Of a DNA stretch of 64,000 nucleotides, positions 57,901 to 64,000 are shown piece after piece. This DNA is from Rhizophagus irregularis (taxonomy: Eukaryota; Glomeromycota; Glomeromycetes; Glomerales; Glomeraceae). Location: positions 2,170,001 through 2,234,000 of the forward strand of contig NC_089429.1 of assembly GCF_026210795.1 (NCBI RefSeq), read 5' to 3'. Within the stretch, counting starts at the first letter, position 1. Each line of letters starts with the position of its first letter. The notes beneath the pieces are model-generated. The model was not told the origin of the DNA. It saw only the letters and a list, made by a program, of their open reading frames with translations, and searched no databases. A program made the translations under genes and the position numbers.

Positions 57901-58497
57901 ATTACAGTAAAAAATAAATAATTTGGTGAAATTGATTCTGTTTGTGATTATTTCGATTACGTCCTTCCTTTTTTGTACATCACGTGATTATAAATTGTCC
58001 AATAATCTTTAAATATTTTAATGACAAATGACCAAATGACAAAGGACGCAAATGACAGTCAAATGATACCCAATCATTTGGCATTTGTCATTTCGCGAAT
58101 AATTCAAATGCCAAATGCCAAATGATGGGGTGTCATTTGACCAAATGACTCCTAATCCGAAAAATGGTCAAATGACCAGGTCATTTCTGAACACTGGCAG
58201 AATTAGAGCTTGATATAGAAACTGAAAGGTATTTCAATTATATTTTTAAGTGGTATTACATTGTACTAATTAATTGAAATCAAATTGTTATTTAGTTCAT
58301 CATCACAAAATTTAAGCATAAAAACTCAAAATTCATCAAAGCGAAACATTGAAGAATTAAATCTTGAAACCAATGACGATAATGGTAAATATTTATTTGG
58401 CTTTGATGATGTTTATTTTCGTTTTTATATATATATATATTTTATTTTAACCAATTCTAAAATATCTAAAGTAGGAAAACGTAATAAAACTAGATAA
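54973..58497 (+). CDS. K3: cysteine-rich N-terminal protein kinase, tail exon interrupted by a transposon
   Basis: Exons 54973-56052, 56129-56337, 56406-57067, 57151-57187, 57264-57341 + 58205-58228 (split by the insertion at 57342-58204), 58296-58384 and probably 58475-58497. Start MELVNTNDENSFDPTPRLKS. All four zinc-ribbon-like pairs are complete (CFNCG...CKKC, CGNC, CKLCG...CSDC, CANC...CRYC, CKKCK). Kinase domain: TKGGYGIIHKATW, VILKRF, HRDFHSGNIL, GDLGLSH (DLG), YIAPEIFKG, KRPPIKEI. As it stands, translation enters the transposon and stops at 57363, giving about 695 residues with the kinase domain whole and roughly 45 tail residues replaced. Without the insertion the exon phases close to about 733 residues. 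Tail function unknown. Confidence 0.75.
57342..58196. mobile_element. hAT-like transposon inserted in an exon of K3
   Basis: Ends CAGTGTTTGGCAAATGAC and, on the minus strand, CAGTGTTCAGAAATGACC. Perfect 8-base duplication GCAGAATT at 57334-57341 and 58197-58204. Both subterminal regions are packed with CAAATGAC/GTCATTTG words in both orientations, likely transposase-binding repeats. 855 bases, no open frame of note, so non-autonomous. Confidence 0.93.
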
Positions 58498-59565
58498 ACT
58501 AATTATAGACTCACGGTTATCAATAGAAGTCAATATTTCAACTATTTGTATAAGACTTTTGTTGTATTTGTTTTTATATATTAATTATAAATATCACTTA
58601 ATTTTATTTTTACGAAACATAATTTGTGCTTTAAAATATCTTATAAATTAAATGAAGGAAGTTGATCTAAATCCTTTTTCGTTTTATGTACGTTGCATAA
58701 AAATGGGCTTTGAAATATGCAATGACGAATTTCAACTCATCCGCCATTAACTTTTAACGTTATAAGAAACGGAATTATATTTCTTTGTGTTTTACAAAAT
58801 CGAAGATTTACCAACTTAATTAAAACACTAAAGTGTTGAGTTACAAAGAACTTGAATTTAAAAAATATTTGTCCCGATTCACAAATTGTTCCTTGCAAAA
58901 AGTTAATGATTTTTATCTCAATCACTCGATGATAGACGTGATTTTAATATTACTATTAAAGTTAGAGACAAAATAATTTTGTATCAACTCATCATTTTTG
59001 TAATTCTTTTGGTAAATTGACGTAAATATTTTGTACATATTCTTACTACCTCCAATGTCTTATTTTGCTCAAAAGTTCGCTCCTTATCTAGGTTTAATAC
59101 CTTAAGCTCATTATTAATATTTCTAATTTATTAAATTTTATTACAGTAATAATTTTTTTAGGAATTTAGCAACAGTGAGTATAATGAATTATTATTGCCA
59201 TAAACTTTAATAATGTCACCTAAATAAATAACTTTCGAATAATATTCATATCTTGAATATATACGCATGTTGAATTTTAACCATGTAATTACTAGTAAAC
59301 ATGGTATATTGTCAGATCCCATGAAACAATTGAAACATGAATGGTTTCTTATACACAATTTTAATCTAGACACTACATTCTGATGCTTACAATGAAATGG
59401 ATGTAATAGTATTTTGATAGGATCAATTTGACATTTTTACACTTAAAACAATTTATTTATCTATATTGTTCAAATCAAAAATAACGAATTTTAGTTACTG
59501 AAATTTTTAATAATTTTATTTTTTTTCAAAATTAATATTTGAAAAAGGTTAGTTCATTTATAGTA
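58498..59565. other. Intergenic 3' of K3
   Basis: Poly(A)-type sites and A+T-rich DNA. Open stretches at 58737-58925 and 59158-59373 (minus) are unsupported. Confidence 0.35.
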
Positions 59566-59573
59566 CTAACGGT

Positions 59574-60107
59574 TAGGGATGCCAAAAGTTTCGGTTATAA
59601 CCGATTATAACCAGTTTTTACCGGTTCGGTTATGGTTCGGTTTCAGTCCAAGACCGACCGGTTAACCGTCGGTTTTATATATAAAAAAAACTGACAAAAA
59701 AACCGATCAGTTAATCATATATTTCAAAAGAAAAAAATGTTTGTTTTATTAATTTTATTGAGAATACTATTAAAAATTATGATTTAGTTGTATATATATA
59801 TATAGTATTCTTGTTTTTGAAATAATAAGAAAATTTATATTTTACGCGTCGATCACGTGATTTTTCGTTCCGCTGAAAAAAATCGCAAAATTGACATTAC
59901 TATCGTAAAAAAAATTATAACTTTAAGAAATATTATCAAATAAAATTATAATTAATACTTTCTAACATTAGTTCATTCAATTTGCAGTAGTTTTGCGATC
60001 GGTTTTGCAATTCGGTTTTATCGGTCGGTTTTGCGGTCAGTTCGGTTTCAGCTGAAAACCGCAGTTTTAAAACCGAAACCGAACCGAACCGACCGTTGGC
60101 ATCCCTA
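59574..60107. mobile_element. hAT-like MITE, young family, copy 2
   Basis: Same ends and length (534 bases) as 51964-52497. Perfect 8-base duplication CTAACGGT at 59566-59573 and 60108-60115. The differences I find from copy 1 are A for G in the first arm (AACCAGTTTTT) and A for G near the right arm (GCGGTCAGTTC). Same orientation as copy 1. Confidence 0.95.
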
Positions 60108-60115
60108 CTAACGGT

Positions 60116-60720
60116 ATATAAAATTATTTACTTAAAATAAAATTATATACTTTAAAATAGACTTAAAATAAAAATTTTAAAATATACAAAATATATTAAA
60201 AACGTTCAGGACTGCATCAGTGATAAATTTGTAATAAAGTATGAAAGTTTATTTTATATGAAAATAAAAATATCAGTACATACGGTACATTATTATATTA
60301 TTTAAAATACCTTTTTCGAAATGGTGGAAATACGATTTTTAATATTTTTAATGCAGTTATCCAGACGTAATAAAGGCGATATATGTTTTATTATATTGAT
60401 TAAATTGCTACTAAAATGATGCCATGACATCATTAAATCAGAGTTATAAAAATGACTCATATATCAAACAATATTAGACTTATATCACGTGATAGAAAAT
60501 AATATAAAAAGGGATCTAAACTACACACAAAAAACTCTTCTCTAACAAAAAAAGTGAACTACTTTTTTTTTAAAAAAAAAACAAAGACAAAAAATAATTC
60601 ATATTATTTAGATGTAATGTTGTTTCCGAGTTCTAAACTTTCTCCTAACAAACAAAATGATGATGGTACGGTCCATACGAACAACAAAAGGCTTTTATGG
60701 ATAGTAACATTGCCTCCAAC
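60116..60720. other. Intergenic, no gene
   Basis: A+T-rich to about 60600, then composition rises toward the following relic. Confidence 0.35.
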
Positions 60721-61460
60721 CTAACTGGGAGAAAATAATAGAGTAGGGTTTACATACAAAAATCTTTTTGAGTGGAAAACGGATGTCTTCTCTTTATTAG
60801 ATCTTCTGCTCCTTTTCTTACGTCTTCCTTTAGATATGTGGGTTGGAGATAATAAAGGACTTACTAGCGCTCTTGAAGAAAAGCCTACTGTCTGACAAAT
60901 GTTATTGTTTACTGGAATTTTTAAAAAAGTGGGTAAAGAGTAATTTATCACCCACTGGCCATAATCCTTGACTGCACACCGCGAAAGCAACGTGCGAAGG
61001 CTTATGAGGGCTGACCGGACGATTTTAAAGGGTTGCAAATAGATGACTAGGGCCCATCATACGAGAACCCACCCAAGGTTATATCTTTGAAAGTGAAGCC
61101 TTGGTTAAGGTACCTGATAAGTCATCAGGTTTAAATTCACCGTCTTGAAGATATAGTAGTTGGTCTGCCAAGTGCTCTGGAGCCACTCTTGTAAAGGATC
61201 TGATGGTTATAATAGAGAATATAGATGGTGGTGAAGGATACCATATATATAGTCACTCCCGAAATGTATGCTTATCCCTAAGGTAGTTGGGTTATGGTGT
61301 ACAACCACTTGTCAAAATGGTTACTGTTTACAATACCATTTTGGTATTCACCATTATGACCTGAAGTGAATGAGCTAGAACTAACATAAGCTTTAATTTA
61401 TAGGGATCTTTGGAATGTCATGAGTGGAAAGAATTGCAACAAAGAGAATTCCACTTCAAG
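60721..61460 (-). pseudogene. GC-richer coding relic (two overlapping dead frames)
   Basis: Minus strand 61205-61085 reads as good protein in one frame (RSFTRVAPEHLADQLLYLQD then EFKPDDLSGTLTKASLSK, stop). A second frame is open 61038-60721 (ALISLRTLLSRCAVKDYGQW ... a basic stretch KGRRKKRSRRSNKEK ... NPTLLFSPS) with no ATG start. GC content is well above neighbouring DNA. Either a decayed host gene or a transposon-encoded protein; no domain recognised. Confidence 0.4.
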
Positions 61461-61829
61461 AAATTAAATCAGCTCTTATTGCTTTGAATCCTTTAAGTTC
61501 ACATTTTCCGTTATTTTATGTCACCACATAATTGGTTAGCTGACTAATCGCGATCAATTTGCGTTTATAGTTAATATTTAATGAGTGACACGCTCCAGGG
61601 GATTACCCATTTATTTCCAACTCCCCATGAAATAAATAATACTAAGTTGAATAATATACGTCATTCGACATTTTACATCATGAAGTGTTTATAAATATTT
61701 GAGATTACTATTCTTATTGGCGTTTTTAAATACATTTTTTTAAAATTATTCTAGTTTATTAAAATTTAGATTATTAGTTCATTGCATGAAATATTTATTA
61801 AATTTTACACATTTTTGAATTATAAATCA
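61461..61829. other. Spacer
   Basis: No gene or repeat end recognised. Confidence 0.35.
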
Positions 61830-62485
61830 GTTCCATTATTTCTTTTTCTCTCCTGTTTACTTTCCATCATTTCTTTTTGTCTCTCATCACTCCTTTTCGT
61901 CTCTTATCACTCCTCTTCATCTTCTCATCACTTCTCTTCGTTTCACAACGCTTCTTTTCGTCTTCCATCGCTTCTCTTCATCTTCTCATCACTTCTCTTC
62001 GTCTCCATCACTCCTCTTCATCTTCCTATCACTCCTTTTTATCTATCCCTCATCATGTCCTATTTCTCCTTTTTGTTTCCTATCACTTCTCATTATTCTT
62101 TTTTACTCCCTTTCATCTTCTATTACTTTTCATTACTCCATTGTTATTTCATTTTTTATTAGCATCTTTCTTCTTGATCATTGTAATTTACTTATCTTTT
62201 CTTTTATTTGTATCACTTCATTAAAAATAAAATACAGTGATTTTTTTCTTTAAAATCGTAAATGTGTGATTTAAATTTTAATATTTGCAAATAAAATTTC
62301 ATTAGACAAGATTATTTTGAACAAATGTGTTTGAAAAAAAAAAAAATTTTTTTAAATATCTTTTGCGATAAAATTTTAAGTTTAGCCGATCAAAAATTAG
62401 CTAAGTTGAAAAATCAGCCATCAGCCGATTAATAAATTTACTCTATATTGTACATCATGTGACTATTTGAAAAAAAACCCGGGCG
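61830..62485. repeat. Pyrimidine-rich dispersed repeat R2, copy B
   Basis: Same order of blocks as 31240-31885, with a longer TCTTC/ATCACTCCTCTTCATC pyrimidine array (61850-62060). Ends with AAACCCGGGCGACAATCGCC-type GC-rich bases absent from copy A. Same orientation as copy A. Confidence 0.75.
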
Positions 62486-62563
62486 ACAATCGCCCAGGTG
62501 ACGTTTAGCATATATTACGCCAATCTTAAGCTTATAACCAATTTAAGAATAATAATAAATGAA

Positions 62564-62840
62564 ATGAACAGATTCTAATACATTTAATTGTTCAAATATT
62601 TTTCCTTTGATACTCATTTTACTCGATAAATTATTAATTTAACTAAACCATTTGAATTAAAATCTTTATTCAAAAATCTGGTGATTATTTAGAGAATTTC
62701 GAATATAAAATTGATTATAATAACCTATTATTAAATCAACAATTTTTTCAATTAATTAATTATAAAATATTGTAAAAATATCAATTTTTTTGATTTTATG
62801 AATTTGAAAATCAAACTATTTATCCAGCGTTCAATTTCAT
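62564..62840. pseudogene. Rearranged F-box/LRR fragment
   Basis: 62564-62632 matches the LNVLESIH block of the F-box family on the minus strand, while 62640-62840 matches the following KPFKLKSL...SGDYIENF block on the plus strand. The two neighbouring segments of one ancestral gene are therefore now in opposite orientation, with frames lost. Confidence 0.5.
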
Positions 62841-64000
62841 CTTTCTATCAACGTCGGTCAATTTTCCTACATGTTACTTGATTTTTTTTTTAAAAAAAAA
62901 ATAATAATTTTGTAAATATATTTAATATAATATTTTATTTCTTTATTTAATAATAATAAATTTAAAAAAAAAATTTGGGAGGAAAGAAATCGGTTTAAAA
63001 AAGGGGGGAAAATAAGTACCGAAAAAAATTCTGAACAATAAAGGACAATAATTCGGTCAAAAAAATAAAATAAAATAAAATAACAATACGGTCTCAATAC
63101 AAAAAAAAATCGATCTTAAAAGACCGAAACAATAGGATTATTTAATAAAAAAAAAATGTTTAAGTTTGGAAAAAAAAATTAAACCTAAACGGGAAAAGAA
63201 TGAGAAAAAAAAATAAAAAAAAGGAACCAAAAAAAGCTAATAATATTTGAAAAAAGAAAAAAATAATCCAAAAAAAAAATCCCGATTAAGGTAGAATTTC
63301 ATTAACTGAAATTATTGGAATGCACACGGATCGTATGGCCCGCCATAGTTACAAAAAGGTCGGTGAAAAATCATCATGATATCTATATATATATTTTCTT
63401 TTTTTTGTTAAATTATTTTTTTTATTAAAAGAAACGTTAACGTTTCTTTCCTTTTCCATTTCACTTTTCTTTAACGAAACGTCAAAAAACGTTTCGAAAA
63501 TAATTTTTTTTTCACATTGTTTTAATCTAACGTTCCGATTTTTTTTTATTTCATTTTTTAGCGAATATATATATATAGATATCATGGCGGTCGAATAGTT
63601 TTTGACCATTCACGGGTTTTAATTATATGGCATGGGATTTCAAGTTACACAATTCAAACTATTTATACATACCTAGGGGATAGATAAATAACGGGGGGGC
63701 CAACTCATGGTTACACAACTATGTTGGATCATGGATTGAACTGAAGTCATATATAAATTACTAATATTTAATATGACGATCCTTACAAATGTAAAATATT
63801 AATGCCTTCGATTTCACTAAAAATGAAACAATTGTGAGACAAACAGATCATGCCATAAAGATACGTTGCTCATCTATATACAAAATGAATTTTATCGTTG
63901 TCGCGCTTCTAGTTTTTAAAATAAACACGATCAAGGTATTTCAATTAGCAAAATTTAACGAAACTTCAAGACAAGTTAAAAATGGTAATAATAAAAAACT
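62841..64000. other. Purine/homopolymer-rich terminal region
   Basis: 62950-63300 is purine-rich on the plus strand with poly-A runs. A possible small TIR element occupies 63375-63586 (CATGATATCTATATATATAT inverted at both ends, with AACGTTTC words inside). No gene to the end of the window. Confidence 0.35.

Noticed and set aside
61782-62224. Two overlapping Ser/Phe/Leu-rich plus-strand frames (126 and 115 codons), and the similar pair at 31234-31575
   Set aside because: They follow the TCTTCATCACTC pyrimidine repeat in two frames at once, so they reflect the repeat and not a gene.

Overview
The window looks like nuclear DNA of an arbuscular mycorrhizal fungus (Glomeromycota, Rhizophagus-like). 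The basis is an extremely A+T-rich sequence, short GT-AG introns of about 75-90 bases, a large family of F-box/leucine-rich proteins, and three kinases carrying the HRD-x-HSGN catalytic loop and the 'YGVIPYIAPEIFKG' activation segment that I associate with that group. The many small transposons that insert with 8-base target duplications fit as well. The species is inferred; no marker gene is present.

Layout. 1-2.6 kb: decayed coding relic and a Mutator-like element. 2.8-7.4 kb: F-box gene F1 (minus), an F-box relic, and F-box pseudogene F2 (plus). 9.9-10.8 kb: a ubiquitin-like + ADP-ribosyltransferase-like fusion. 11.8-13.4 kb: dispersed repeat and a nested pair of miniature transposons. 14.2-17.3 kb: kinase K1 with an expanded coiled-coil tail. 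19.4-21.1 kb: F-box gene F3. 21.5-27 kb: miniature transposons, a polypyrimidine element and a decayed gene. 27.2-29.6 kb: kinase K2. 30.7-37.3 kb: repeats, two GC-richer islands and several gene relics. 38.3-39.5 kb: a two/three-pass membrane protein. 40.6-49.6 kb: a tandem array of F-box units (F4 relic, F5, one gutted unit, F6), then tRNA-Lys(CTT). 49.7-54.9 kb: non-coding with one member of a young transposon pair. 55.0-58.5 kb: kinase K3, whose tail exon carries an 855-base hAT-like insertion. 58.5-64 kb: the second member of the young pair, a GC-richer relic and simple repeats.

How the genes relate. The F-box proteins are expected adaptors for SCF ubiquitin ligases. The ubiquitin-like/ART-like protein may also touch ubiquitin or ADP-ribose signalling. 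The kinases combine cysteine-rich (zinc-ribbon-like) N-termini with a tyrosine-kinase-like domain, which suggests a lineage-specific signalling family. There is no operon logic; the dominant theme is birth-and-death of gene families in a landscape of small TIR transposons. All exon structures were inferred by comparing the paralogues inside this window.
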